Part shown: piece after piece, positions 17,518-26,754 of the stretch
How positions within the stretch are numbered: the first letter of the stretch is position 1
How the letters are laid out: each line of letters starts with the position of its first letter
Source: Gammaproteobacteria bacterium 45_16_T64
GTDB lineage: Bacteria > Pseudomonadota > Gammaproteobacteria > Pseudomonadales > Ketobacteraceae
Assembly: GCA_002162955.1 (NCBI GenBank)
Contig: MABD01000043.1
Span: 86,925-150,924, forward strand
Direction: 5' to 3'
DNA: 64,000 nt
Notes under the pieces: model-generated
What the model was told of the DNA's origin: nothing
What the model saw: the letters and a program-made list of their open reading frames with translations, nothing else
Databases searched by the model: none
Made by a program: the position numbers and the translations under genes

Positions 17518-18513
17518 CTATTCACTAGGTGGTAAAGTTAGTAGGTGTTTTTCCCAGTTTAGCGCCGAGGTTACGATGGCCTCTAAGTTGTCGTGTTCGG
17601 GAACCCATCCTAGGAATTCTTTGATTTTATCGGCTTTTGCGGTTAATGCTGGCGGGTCGCCTGCTCTCCGGTCAACTTCTTCGATGGTGAATCTAGCGCC
17701 ATTTACTTTCATTACCATTTCAAGCACTTCGCGGACACTGTAGCCATGCCCATATCCAGCGTTTACGGTGAGTGACGACTGTTCTTTGTTTAGATAATCA
17801 AGTGCTTTGATGTGCGCGCTGGCAAGGTCCTCGACATGAATGTAATCCCTGATGCCAGTGCCGTCAGGCGTGTCAAAGTCGGTCCCAAAAATCAAAACTT
17901 TGTCTCTTTTACCTACCGCTGCCTCAACAGCGACTTTCGTGAGGAGGGTGGCATTCTTAGTTTTTTGGCCGATGCGGCCGTGGGGTTCGCAGCCAGCAAC
18001 GTTAAAATAGCGCAGTATTACGTGATTGAGCTCAGAAGACGCGCTTAGATCTCGAATCATATGCTCGCTCATTAACTTGGACATGCCGTAAGGGTTAATG
18101 GGTTGGGTCGGTGTTGTTTCTGATACGCATGACTCTTCCGGCTCTCCGTAGACTGCAGCCGTTGAAGAGAAAATGAAGTTCTTTACACCACCATTCTTGC
18201 AGCATTCCAAAAGGGTGCGGGTGTTGGCTGTATTGTTTTTGTAGTACTTCAACGGGTTTTCCACTGATTCGGGCACAATGGTGTGTGCCGCGAAGTGTAT
18301 AACTGTCTCGATATTGTGGGTTTTGATAAGTTGACTGACGAGTGCTTCGTCGCCCGTATCACCGATAACGAGCTCACCATAGAGCACGGACTCTTCGAAT
18401 CCCGTGGACAAGTTGTCGAGTACAATTACCTTTTCTTTACGTTCGCCAAGTTGACGTACTAAGTGGCTTCCAATGTAGCCCGCGCCGCCGGTAACCAAGA
18501 TAGATCCAGTCAT
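17518..18513 (-). CDS. galE: UDP-glucose 4-epimerase
   Basis: It interconverts UDP-glucose and UDP-galactose. The 331-residue extended SDR has the NAD motif GGAGYIGSH at the N-terminus, the SSTAAVYGEP strand with catalytic Ser/Thr, the YGMSK catalytic Tyr-Lys, and GIRDYIHVEDLA plus GYGHGYSVREV typical of GalE. It is first of a three-gene operon with the phosphopantetheinyl transferase and pgi. An AT-rich GGATTATAACG lies upstream near 18560, but I cannot assign a confident promoter. Length and motifs favour GalE over UDP-GlcNAc or UDP-glucuronate epimerases. Confidence 0.93.
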   Translation of the reverse strand: MTGSILVTGGAGYIGSHLVRQLGERKEKVIVLDNLSTGFEESVLYGELVIGDTGDEALVSQLIKTHNIETVIHFAAHTIVPESVENPLKYYKNNTANTRTLLECCKNGGVKNFIFSSTAAVYGEPEESCVSETTPTQPINPYGMSKLMSEHMIRDLSASSELNHVILRYFNVAGCEPHGRIGQKTKNATLLTKVAVEAAVGKRDKVLIFGTDFDTPDGTGIRDYIHVEDLASAHIKALDYLNKEQSSLTVNAGYGHGYSVREVLEMVMKVNGARFTIEEVDRRAGDPPALTAKADKIKEFLGWVPEHDNLEAIVTSALNWEKHLLTLPPSE

Positions 18514-18763
18514 TTATATAAATTCCGTGTCGAAACAAGTGCAGTGTTTTAGTAGAGCGGATTATAACGGGTTATTCGTGAGAATCACTGTCTAGAACGG
18601 AAATTAGGAAAAATTCACATCGGAAGAGGGCGTTTTTTGAACAGGCGCAATAAATATGAATAAAATTAGCCGTTTAATGGATAATCTCTGGGTAGAATTG
18701 GTCATAGTCATCAGAACAGGTTAGTCTTATACGGTCTATATATAGGTAGGTGTTAACGTCATC

Positions 18764-20275
18764 ATGGAACTAGAAGAAGAACAAAAAACCGCAGAGGTCT
18801 CAGGGGTGGGGTTACGTCTTCCATTCACCTTTGCGAAGCGTAATGGTGTTGTGATTGAAGGTGTCAGTAATGCTGAAGCTAAGGTTTGTTATAGACACGG
18901 TGTTTCCGTGGGGGTTGTGGCTGAAGTCCGGCGTTTCCTTGGGGTTCCCATCCGCTTCACCGAAGTTGATGATACGGAGTTTAATCGTCGGTTAACACTC
19001 GCCTATGAGAACGATTCTAGTGAAGCGATGCAAATGGTTGAAGGCTTAGGTGACGAGCTGGATCTAGCAAGCCTTGCTGATTCTGTGCCAGAAACTGAAG
19101 ACCTGATGGAGCAGGAAGACGACGCTCCCATTATCCGCCTAATAAACGCCTTGTTGACCGAAGCAGTTAAGTTAAACGCTTCGGATATCCATATAGAAAC
19201 ATTTGAAAAACGACTTGTTGTTCGGTTTCGGGTCGACGGTGTGTTGAGAGAAATTGTACAGCCCAAGAGGGCGTTGGCGCCCCTGCTGGTCTCTCGAATC
19301 AAAGTTATGGCTCGATTGGATATTGCGGAAAAACGCGTGCCTCAAGACGGTCGTATATCATTACGAGTTGCGGGTCGAGAGATTGATGTTCGTGTATCTA
19401 CAATGCCAAGTAGTAATGGCGAAAGGATCGTGTTGCGTCTTCTAGACAAACAGGCTGGGCGGTTGAATTTATCGCACCTTGGTATGGCAGATAACGATTT
19501 GGGCAGGATGGCGGGAGTCATTGAAAAGCCCCACGGTATTATTTTGGTGACCGGGCCTACTGGGTCTGGTAAGACAACGACACTTTATGCTGCGCTCTCG
19601 CAGTTAAATGACAAATCTAGAAATATTTTGACCGTGGAAGACCCGATCGAATATCAGCTTGAGGGGATTGGGCAGACCCAGGTTAATAACAAGGTTCAAA
19701 TGACATTCTCTAAGGGGCTCAGAGCGATCTTACGTCAAGATCCTGATGTGGTGATGATAGGCGAGATTCGAGATCTGGAAACCGCTGAAATTGCAGTTCA
19801 GTCTAGTTTGACGGGGCACTTAGTTTTATCCACGCTACATACCAATAGTGCGGTGGGTTCTATTACTCGGCTCCATGACATGGGGATAGAGCCATTTTTG
19901 TTGTCATCAAGTCTGCTAGGTTTGCTTGCCCAGCGGTTGGTACGGGTTTTATGTAGTGAGTGTAAGGAAACCTATGTTCCTGATGAGAGCGAGTGTTTGC
20001 TGTTAAACTGTGATACTAAAGCGCCGCCCACCCTATGTCGTGCCAAGGGGTGTGAGGAGTGCAATCATTTAGGTTACCACGGCCGAACCGGTATCTACGA
20101 ATTGATCACGTTTGATGATGAGCTTCGTACAATGGTGCATAACGGTGCCAGTGAGCAAGAATTGGCGGCGTATGCTCGTCAGTCTGGCGCGAGTATCCGG
20201 GATGATGGCATTAGAAAAGTCTTGGAGGGCATTACCACCGTCGAAGAAGTGCTGAGAGTGACCAGGGAGGAGTAA
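18764..20275 (+). CDS. gspE: Type II secretion ATPase GspE
   Basis: This is the cytoplasmic hexameric ATPase that drives pseudopilus assembly. The 503 residues comprise an N-terminal GspE domain (to ~150), then the ATPase core with Walker [10 protein letters not shown] (~264-272), the Walker B region [12 protein letters not shown] and the His box STLHTNSA. The zinc tetracysteine module of true GspE (CSEC ... CRAKGCEEC) lies near residue 410-440. That module separates it from PilB-type ATPases. It is the first gene of the operon; gspC and gspD, which normally precede it, are absent. AGGTAGG lies 14-20 bases before the ATG, farther than usual. Confidence 0.95.
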   Translation: MELEEEQKTAEVSGVGLRLPFTFAKRNGVVIEGVSNAEAKVCYRHGVSVGVVAEVRRFLGVPIRFTEVDDTEFNRRLTLAYENDSSEAMQMVEGLGDELDLASLADSVPETEDLMEQEDDAPIIRLINALLTEAVKLNASDIHIETFEKRLVVRFRVDGVLREIVQPKRALAPLLVSRIKVMARLDIAEKRVPQDGRISLRVAGREIDVRVSTMPSSNGERIVLRLLDKQAGRLNLSHLGMADNDLGRMAGVIEKPHGIILVTGPTGSGKTTTLYAALSQLNDKSRNILTVEDPIEYQLEGIGQTQVNNKVQMTFSKGLRAILRQDPDVVMIGEIRDLETAEIAVQSSLTGHLVLSTLHTNSAVGSITRLHDMGIEPFLLSSSLLGLLAQRLVRVLCSECKETYVPDESECLLLNCDTKAPPTLCRAKGCEECNHLGYHGRTGIYELITFDDELRTMVHNGASEQELAAYARQSGASIRDDGIRKVLEGITTVEEVLRVTREE

Positions 20276-20277
20276 GT

Positions 20278-21492
20278 GTGGCAGCATTTGATTACGTCGC
20301 TCTTGATACCAGCGGCAAACAAAAAAAAGGTGTGCTTGAAGGCGATAGCCCGAGGCAGGTGCGTCAGCAGTTAAAAGAAAAAGGCTTTGTGCCTTTGTCT
20401 GTGGAAGCTACAGTACAAAAGATACAAAGCAAAGGTGAAAAAACATTTAATAAGGCAGGTATTAGTGCGTCTGATTTAGCGCTTTTGACGCGCCAAATGG
20501 CAACATTGTTACAAGCGGGAATTCCATTGGAGGAAACGCTAAAAGCAGTGTCAAAGCAAAGTGAGAAACCTAAAGTCACCAGCATGATGTTGGCTATACG
20601 TTCGAAAGTGGTTGAAGGGCATTCGTTAGCCCAGGCCCTTACTGAGTTCCCTCGGGCATTTCCTGAGTTATATCGAGCAACGGTGGCAGCCGGTGAGCAC
20701 TCAGGCCATCTCGATTTGGTTTTGGAGCAGCTGGCAGATTATACAGAGAGTCGATATCAAACGAGAAAGAAGATACAAGGGGCTTTGATCTATCCTGTTG
20801 TTCTGGTCATTTTCTCAGTTCTTATTGTTGTTGGTATGCTCACGTTTGTCGTGCCAAAGATCGTCGGTATATTTGAGAGTTCAGGTAAAGAGTTGCCTAT
20901 GCTCACAGAAGTGATGATAGCGTCCAGTGAGTTTTTACAAAGTTGGTGGTGGTTGCTGCTTTTACTTATTTTCGGCGCGATTATGGGGTTTCAGCGAGCC
21001 CTTCAAAATGAGGCATTTAAGTACAAGGTGCATGCCAATATCTTACGGACGCCGCTAATTGGCAAAATAAACCGAGGGTTTAATGCTGCTAGAGTCATCA
21101 GTACGTTGAGTATTTTGTCTAAAAGTGGTGTCCCATTGGTAGAGGCCCTAAGAATATCGGGTCAGGTTTCCGGTAACCTTTGTATTCGAGAGGCAGTGAT
21201 TGAAGGGGCAGACAAACTCAAAGAGGGTGCTTCCTTGTTTAATTCGCTTGATCAAAGCGGGTACTTTCCTCCAATGATGATGCAGATGGTCGCGAGTGGT
21301 GAGACGAGCGGGGAGCTGGATAGCATGCTCGGCCGGGCAGCTCATAATCAGGAGCGAGAATTGGAAGATTTGGTGAGTACTATCGTGAGTTTATTTGAAC
21401 CTCTCATGTTAGTTGTGATGGGTGGGGTTGTAATGATAATTGTTCTGTCTATCATGCTTCCGGTAATCAATATGAATAGTTCAATTGGGTAA
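20278..21492 (+). CDS. gspF: Type II secretion inner-membrane platform protein GspF
   Basis: This 404-residue polytopic protein anchors GspE to the membrane and guides pseudopilin addition. It has two tandem GspF domains (~70-190 and ~270-395). Three hydrophobic segments are visible: LIYPVVLVIFSVLIVVGML, WWWLLLLLIFGAIMG and the C-terminal LMLVVMGGVVMIIVLSIMLP. The conserved LLRQ/LTRQMATLLQAGIPL motif opens the first domain. It starts with GTG two bases after the gspE stop, so it is coupled to gspE. Confidence 0.95.
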   Translation: MAAFDYVALDTSGKQKKGVLEGDSPRQVRQQLKEKGFVPLSVEATVQKIQSKGEKTFNKAGISASDLALLTRQMATLLQAGIPLEETLKAVSKQSEKPKVTSMMLAIRSKVVEGHSLAQALTEFPRAFPELYRATVAAGEHSGHLDLVLEQLADYTESRYQTRKKIQGALIYPVVLVIFSVLIVVGMLTFVVPKIVGIFESSGKELPMLTEVMIASSEFLQSWWWLLLLLIFGAIMGFQRALQNEAFKYKVHANILRTPLIGKINRGFNAARVISTLSILSKSGVPLVEALRISGQVSGNLCIREAVIEGADKLKEGASLFNSLDQSGYFPPMMMQMVASGETSGELDSMLGRAAHNQERELEDLVSTIVSLFEPLMLVVMGGVVMIIVLSIMLPVINMNSSIG

Positions 21493-21513
21493 TGCAAAGA
21501 GGGTTTATAGGCA

Positions 21514-21960
21514 ATGAATAAGCAACGTTTTCGAAGGATGCCGACACAAAAGGCTGCTGGTTTCACCTTGATAGAAATCATGGTTGTAGTTGTGATTTTG
21601 GGGGTGCTTGCGGGATTAGTGGCAGTTAATGTGTTTGGTAATGTTGATAAGGCTAACGCTCAAGCTGCTAGAGTAGATATTTCAGCGATATCTCAGGCGT
21701 TGGATTTGTATAAGCTAGATAATTTCACTTACCCGACAACGGACTTGGGTTTAGACGCACTGACGAATAAGCCCGATAGCGCCCGTGGATGGCCGAGTGG
21801 CGGGTATTTGAAGAAAAACCCTGTGGATCCGTGGGAGAGACCGTATGGTTATATCAGCCCTGGAACCAATGGTGAGCCTTATGAGTTATATTCTCTAGGC
21901 GCTGATGGCAATGAAGGTGGTGAAGGCCCCGCCAAAGATATAACACTAGCAGATTTGTAA
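21514..21960 (+). CDS. gspG: Major pseudopilin GspG
   Basis: This 148-residue precursor is the main subunit of the type II pseudopilus. The prepilin peptidase site is AAG|FTLIEIMVVVVILG with Glu at +5, after an 18-residue basic leader. The C-terminal part has the GspG calcium-loop layout (DPWERPYGYISPG, YELYSLGADGNEGG). GAGGG precedes the ATG at a workable distance. It is tightly followed by gspH (2 bases). Confidence 0.96.
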   Translation: MNKQRFRRMPTQKAAGFTLIEIMVVVVILGVLAGLVAVNVFGNVDKANAQAARVDISAISQALDLYKLDNFTYPTTDLGLDALTNKPDSARGWPSGGYLKKNPVDPWERPYGYISPGTNGEPYELYSLGADGNEGGEGPAKDITLADL

Positions 21961-21962
21961 GT

Positions 21963-22691
21963 ATGAATAGGCCATCATCATATTTTTCCTCTACACGTGG
22001 CTTCACGCTAATAGAGATCATGGTGGTGGTCGTTATCATTGGCATTATGGCTGCAATGGTAACGTTAAATGTAGTGAACGATGACCCTTCACGAAAGTTG
22101 ATGTCTGAGGCTAAACGTTTTGTAGCGGTTGTTTCGCATGCGTCGGACGAAGCTTCATTTATGCAGCAAGAGCTGGGTATTGTCAGCACCGAGGATGGCT
22201 ACAAATTTGTCAGATATGAGAAGGTGGACCCACCCGCTACGGTGGGGTCAGGCCAACCTTCAGCAAGTACTACAACAAATACCACCGTAACTAGCACCAA
22301 CAGTTCTGGTTCGACCTCATCAAATACCACACCGACCATAGATCCAAAGTGGGTACTTATCGAAAATAGCCGGACCTTGGGAGAGTACGAACTCATTGAA
22401 GAGATTCGATTGGTGTTGGAATTGGAGGAAAGTGATTTTGTCAAAATCGGTGAGCAAGAGACAGTAAATGGAGAGACAGAGTTCACTAAGACCAATTTGA
22501 ATCTTGATGATATTGGTCCAAAAATTGACGAAGACGTAGAATATGAACCTTCCGTGTACATCCTGTCTAGCGGGGAAATGACCCCTTTTGTGGCAGAGTT
22601 CTTTTTGGTGCGGGACAGTGAGATTAGCGTGATAGTCAGGGGTGATGACTTTGGGCGAGTTAAAATCGACTTTGGTGACGACCTTGAATAA
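21963..22691 (+). CDS. gspH: Minor pseudopilin GspH with a Ser/Thr-rich insert
   Basis: This 242-residue precursor is cleaved at TRG|FTLIEIMVVVVIIG (Glu +5), where the hydrophobic stem is near-identical to that of GspG. It is longer than usual GspH (~150-190 residues). The extra length is a low-complexity Ser/Thr/Gly/Asn segment around residues 80-120 (SASTTTNTTVTSTNSSG), a likely flexible surface loop. The rest (ELIEEIRLVLE, SSGEMTPFVAEFFL) fits the GspH globular domain. It overlaps the start of gspI. Confidence 0.88.
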   Translation: MNRPSSYFSSTRGFTLIEIMVVVVIIGIMAAMVTLNVVNDDPSRKLMSEAKRFVAVVSHASDEASFMQQELGIVSTEDGYKFVRYEKVDPPATVGSGQPSASTTTNTTVTSTNSSGSTSSNTTPTIDPKWVLIENSRTLGEYELIEEIRLVLELEESDFVKIGEQETVNGETEFTKTNLNLDDIGPKIDEDVEYEPSVYILSSGEMTPFVAEFFLVRDSEISVIVRGDDFGRVKIDFGDDLE

Positions 22692-23058
22692 TAGAGATAA
22701 GGGTTTCACTATTATCGAGGTGTTAATTGCTATGGCTATATTCGCGGTTTCCGTTACGGCATTAACCGGATCATTTCAAGGCAATATAAATAACGCCACT
22801 CACCTCAAAAACAAAACCTTAGCGACCTGGATAGCGCAGAATAAGCTGGTGGAAATGAAATACGCTGATGCACCGCCGACTACAGCCAAAAAGAGTGAAA
22901 AAGTACAGTTTGCCAGTAGGAGTTGGATTGTCGAAACATGGGGTAAGAAAACGGCTCAAGGTAGATTAATTAATGTCATTATTGATGTGAAAGAAGATAC
23001 TGATGATGCGGATGCTGGTGTGTTGGCAACACTTGAAACATTTTCAGTGGCGCAATAG
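22675..23058 (+). CDS. gspI: Minor pseudopilin GspI
   Basis: This is a small minor pseudopilin of about 127 residues, with cleavage site DKG|FTIIEVLIAMAIFA (Glu +5) and the GspI core TLATWIAQNKLVEMKY. The start is uncertain. The frame is open from GTG 22642 and ATG 22645, but those give a ~20-residue leader. GTG 22675 gives a ten-residue leader typical of the family, and TTG 22684 is also possible. None has a good ribosome site, and coupling to the overlapping gspH stop may drive initiation. GspI, J and K form the pseudopilus tip complex. Confidence 0.87.
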   Translation: MTTLNNRDKGFTIIEVLIAMAIFAVSVTALTGSFQGNINNATHLKNKTLATWIAQNKLVEMKYADAPPTTAKKSEKVQFASRSWIVETWGKKTAQGRLINVIIDVKEDTDDADAGVLATLETFSVAQ

Positions 23059-23060
23059 CA

Positions 23061-23771
23061 ATGAGTAAACGACTGAATTACAGTGGCGCTTCGATGCGTG
23101 GTTTTACCTTGGTTGAGCTCTTGGTAGCCATGGTCATTTTCTCTATCATGGCTGGAGGCATGTACCTTGTATTCAATAATTTTATTCGAGTAAAAGAAGT
23201 TACTGATCGTGACTCAGCGCGTTTAGCAGCGATGCAGAGAGCCTTTACCTTTATTCAGCGCGATATCAGCTTTGTTGTACCAAGACCTGTGAGAGATGAA
23301 TACGGAAGTGTCGATCGAAGTGATGCGATGATTTCCAATGGCGATGAAATCGAATTCACACGTGGGGGATGGAATAGCCCACCATTCTTAGAAAGAAAGC
23401 GCAGTGAGTTACAGCGGGTGGGTTACAAACTTGAAGAAGGTAAGCTGATCCGGGAATACTGGTATGTATTGGATCGCGCGCAAGATAGTACTAGTCGGAA
23501 GCTTGAGCTTTTAGAGGGTGTGGAGGAGCTGTCTTTTTTGTTTTATTTCAAAAATAGCACAGGGAATAGTGTTGAGGAAACTGTTTGGCCGCCTACAACA
23601 TCGATTACCCTATCAAACGTGGGGGGGTGTGGTATTGATGCTACTGGCAATGACATTCGCTTGCCGGATGTTGTCCAGATGACCGTCAAATTGGTTGATT
23701 ATGGAGAGATAGTTCGCAAATATTCGGTGTTGTCTCATTATGCGGCGATGCTAGACGAGGAGGGCTGCTAA
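23061..23771 (+). CDS. gspJ: Minor pseudopilin GspJ
   Basis: This 236-residue precursor is cleaved at MRG|FTLVELLVAMVIFS (Glu +5). The conserved GspJ block (MQRAFTFIQRDISFVVPRPVRD, where residues after the helix contact GspI/K) follows, and a C-terminal beta domain with DVVQMTVKLVDYG. It starts two bases after gspI and overlaps gspK by one base. Confidence 0.93.
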   Translation: MSKRLNYSGASMRGFTLVELLVAMVIFSIMAGGMYLVFNNFIRVKEVTDRDSARLAAMQRAFTFIQRDISFVVPRPVRDEYGSVDRSDAMISNGDEIEFTRGGWNSPPFLERKRSELQRVGYKLEEGKLIREYWYVLDRAQDSTSRKLELLEGVEELSFLFYFKNSTGNSVEETVWPPTTSITLSNVGGCGIDATGNDIRLPDVVQMTVKLVDYGEIVRKYSVLSHYAAMLDEEGC

Positions 23772-24781
23772 TGATGGCGAACTTCTCTAGCTCTCGACAT
23801 CAGCGAGGAACTGTGATTATTACGGTGTTGATGCTTGTGGCTGTGGCAACGTTCCTCGCCGTGGAAATAACCTATCGTCAACGCATTGATATTGTACGCA
23901 CGTCGACACTGTTAGCCCTGGATCAGTCAGAAGAGTATGCTAAAAGTGCAGAGGCCTTTGCGTTGTATGCGCTTAAAGAAGACTTATTCAAGGATATCAA
24001 AAATACAGATTTTCGAGATATTGGCGATGAGGAGTGGTCAACCCCGTTAACTGCGCCAATTGGGCGGGGAGTGGTCAGTGGTAATCTTGTGGATCTACAA
24101 GGCCGTTTTAACCTGAATCGTTTCATGCTGACGGGTGCAGATGATGTGTCGATGACAAGGCGCGTTTTTTTGCAGTTATTGGCTGATCTAAATATTCCAT
24201 CAGGTAAGTCCAATATAACCGCAAGTATCATTACAGAAAGAATTACTGATTGGATGGATGTGGGCGATACCCCAGGCTTGGATGGTCTAGAAAGCCAAGA
24301 GTATCTGTTGCTTGACCCGCCTTACCAAGCAGGAGACAGGGTGCTGGTTGACCTTAGTGAGCTATTATTGGTGACAGGCATGTCTCGTAAAGATCTAGAT
24401 ACGTTGTCCGAATTTGTGAGTATATTGCCGCCGACGATGCCGATAAATATAAATACAGCCAGTATTGAGTTGCTAGGTGCTATTCCGTGCCTACAAAGTG
24501 CCCAAGTACAATCGACGGTGCAGGGCGGGGGATTTAGCGTAACAGACCTTAATACCTTCTACGGTGCAAACAGCGCGTACATTGATCAAAATTGTACGGA
24601 TGCACCGAAGGCCGGGTTCTTTTCCGTAAATAGCCAATTTTTTTTGTTAAATGCTGAGGCGACAATAGAAAATCGCTCAGTTCGCATGCATTCTGTATTA
24701 TATAGGAATGATGTAACAACCAAGAATAATGTCAAAGTGTTAGTGGTGCAGAGAAAACTATTGGATCCATTCTCTAACTAA
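23771..24781 (+). CDS. gspK: Minor pseudopilin GspK
   Basis: This 336-residue tip pseudopilin has a leader ending HQRG| followed by TVIITVLMLVAVATFLAVEI. As in other GspK proteins the +5 Glu is absent and the stem differs from the other pseudopilins. The large globular domain includes DLQGRFNLNRF and the helix-hairpin-helix-like MPININTASIELLGAIP. The ATG overlaps the gspJ stop; a second ATG follows immediately. It is larger than GspH/I/J, as expected for the plug at the pilus tip. Confidence 0.94.
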   Translation: MMANFSSSRHQRGTVIITVLMLVAVATFLAVEITYRQRIDIVRTSTLLALDQSEEYAKSAEAFALYALKEDLFKDIKNTDFRDIGDEEWSTPLTAPIGRGVVSGNLVDLQGRFNLNRFMLTGADDVSMTRRVFLQLLADLNIPSGKSNITASIITERITDWMDVGDTPGLDGLESQEYLLLDPPYQAGDRVLVDLSELLLVTGMSRKDLDTLSEFVSILPPTMPININTASIELLGAIPCLQSAQVQSTVQGGGFSVTDLNTFYGANSAYIDQNCTDAPKAGFFSVNSQFFLLNAEATIENRSVRMHSVLYRNDVTTKNNVKVLVVQRKLLDPFSN

Positions 24782-24823
24782 CTGTCTATACTATTGAAAA
24801 CAAACATAAAAGAATAAAATGCC

Positions 24824-26218
24824 GTGAAAGATACATTATATATACAACTTAACGACGACGCGCTCGACATACTCGATGGTTTACCTTCATTGGGTGGGGG
24901 TGCTAAGGATGTGGCTCCGGACACCCTGAGTGAGCCTAGCGAAGATCTTTTTGCTAGAAATACGGTGCAATGGCTGTTGGCCTCAGATGGGGTTGCCTCC
25001 GGTTCCGAAGGCATCGATGTTATTGACGATTTAGTTGATTCCTTGTTAGACAGCCGAGGCGGCATGTTTGGCTTGGATATAGTGCTGATTCTGCAAGGTG
25101 TGCACATATTTTCAACGGCAGTAAACATTCCGTCTAAGCAAAATAAGCATATTGCACAAGCGCTGCCCTTTATGCTGGAAGATAATGTAGCTAGTGATGT
25201 GGAAGAGCTGCATTTTGTTCCAGGTCATCGCAATAATAACGGTGACGTGGGTGTTCTGGCGACGAAAAAGACTGTCCTTGATTTGTTAACGACCCATTTT
25301 TCTCGTGCAGGGTTGCCGCTGACCGCGATAGTGCCGGACATGTCCTGTCTTCCTTTTGTCGAGGGTGAATGGGTATTTATTACTGATGGCCATCAACTCA
25401 CCATCAGAACATCAGAATATCAGGCTATGTCTATTGAATTAGATGCACTGCCGATACTGCTTAACTCTCTCTTTACGATAAGTGAGGGCACCGAGCCTCC
25501 TGAGAAGTTAATCGTTAGGGTTACACAAGAGTTTAAGAGTGACAATTTTGAGAATTGGTTAAAAACTCAAATCACCAGTCATCTTGTTGATATAGACACT
25601 GAATTAGACATGCAGCATGTGGAGACAAGTGAGTTCCTGTATCTGTGCGATAGTATTAGTGATCAATGCGTAAAAATGAACAACTTGCTGACGGGTGATT
25701 ACAAGCCTGTACCCAAAAGGGCTCCTAGTTTGTTTAACTGGAAGCCAATGGCAAGTTTGTTTTCCATTCTTATCGTAATGCTCGTCGGTTTTCAATATAT
25801 GCATGCCTCTCAACTTGAAAAGCAGGCGATGGTAGCGGATAGCGAAGCAAAAGCGCTTTACCGTAAGTACTTCCCAAAAGATAAGCGCGTATTTGATGTT
25901 AGAAAACAAATGAAAAGTCATTTGATGAAGGTTGATACTTCAAGCTCAAGCACTGCGTTTCTGCCACTACTCGCACAGGTTGGTGAGAAAATGAATGAAA
26001 TGAACCGTGCCAGTAAAAATCAGGTGTTTATTCCTTTGAGAATCTCATTTGATGAGGTGCAAGGGGAATTGAAAGTAGATTGTAAAGCGCCTGGGTTTGA
26101 AGCCTTGGACTCGCTAAAGAAAAAGCTTGAATCTTTGCAACTGGGGGTGGAAATTGCGCGGGCCAGTCAAGATGGCGAGCAAGTTAAGGCGCGTATTAAT
26201 GTAAGGAGTTCAAGCTAA
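24824..26218 (+). CDS. gspL: Type II secretion protein GspL
   Basis: This 464-residue bitopic protein links the GspE ATPase to the membrane platform. The cytoplasmic actin-like part (to ~300; QALPFMLEDNVASDVEELHF is the typical block) is followed by one membrane helix (MASLFSILIVMLVGFQYM) and a periplasmic ferredoxin-like domain. It starts with GTG at 24824 after a 42-base gap, the largest inside the operon, with a weak ribosome site. The stop overlaps the gspM start. Confidence 0.92.
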   Translation: MKDTLYIQLNDDALDILDGLPSLGGGAKDVAPDTLSEPSEDLFARNTVQWLLASDGVASGSEGIDVIDDLVDSLLDSRGGMFGLDIVLILQGVHIFSTAVNIPSKQNKHIAQALPFMLEDNVASDVEELHFVPGHRNNNGDVGVLATKKTVLDLLTTHFSRAGLPLTAIVPDMSCLPFVEGEWVFITDGHQLTIRTSEYQAMSIELDALPILLNSLFTISEGTEPPEKLIVRVTQEFKSDNFENWLKTQITSHLVDIDTELDMQHVETSEFLYLCDSISDQCVKMNNLLTGDYKPVPKRAPSLFNWKPMASLFSILIVMLVGFQYMHASQLEKQAMVADSEAKALYRKYFPKDKRVFDVRKQMKSHLMKVDTSSSSTAFLPLLAQVGEKMNEMNRASKNQVFIPLRISFDEVQGELKVDCKAPGFEALDSLKKKLESLQLGVEIARASQDGEQVKARINVRSSS

Positions 26219-26742
26219 TGTCTGCGAACGGATCAGCACTAGACGCGGTAAATACTAAAATAAGAGAGTTACGCCGTCAGTATGAGATGATTTCTGCGAG
26301 AGACCGTTTATTGTTAAATGGCCTCGTGATGTTCTTGGGTGTTATCGCCATTATTTTTTTGTTAATACAGCCGGCCTATAACTCCGTTGCTAGAGCGGAA
26401 CAGGAGTTGGCAAATAAACAAGAATTGTTGAATTGGATGAAAAGTAATGAGCATCGTGTAAAGAAGTCCAATACTTCTAGTAAGGCCAAGGCTCGCAAGC
26501 CTGGTCAGTCATTGCTAGCGCTCATAAACCAAACATCCGGTAGGCATCAAGTTGCTTTGAAGCGGTATGAGCCTGATGGCTCTGACAAGCTTAGAGTCTG
26601 GGTGGAAAACGTATCATTTAATAGTCTTATGAGATGGTTGACAGGCTTGGAGTCTAAGTACGGTGTTACAGTGATAAATATTTCTATTGATTCCCAAAAG
26701 GAGCCAGGAATTATCAATGCCAAAGTGGTACTGAAGGGATAG
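26218..26742 (+). CDS. gspM: Type II secretion protein GspM
   Basis: This 174-residue partner of GspL has a short cytoplasmic N-terminus (YEMISARDRLLLN), one membrane helix (GLVMFLGVIAIIFLLIQPAY), a coiled-coil-like stretch and a periplasmic ferredoxin-like domain ending in INAKVVLKG. The TAATG overlap with gspL implies coupled translation. gspN is not found after it. Confidence 0.92.
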   Translation: MSANGSALDAVNTKIRELRRQYEMISARDRLLLNGLVMFLGVIAIIFLLIQPAYNSVARAEQELANKQELLNWMKSNEHRVKKSNTSSKAKARKPGQSLLALINQTSGRHQVALKRYEPDGSDKLRVWVENVSFNSLMRWLTGLESKYGVTVINISIDSQKEPGIINAKVVLKG

Positions 26743-26754
26743 CCGTAAACCATT

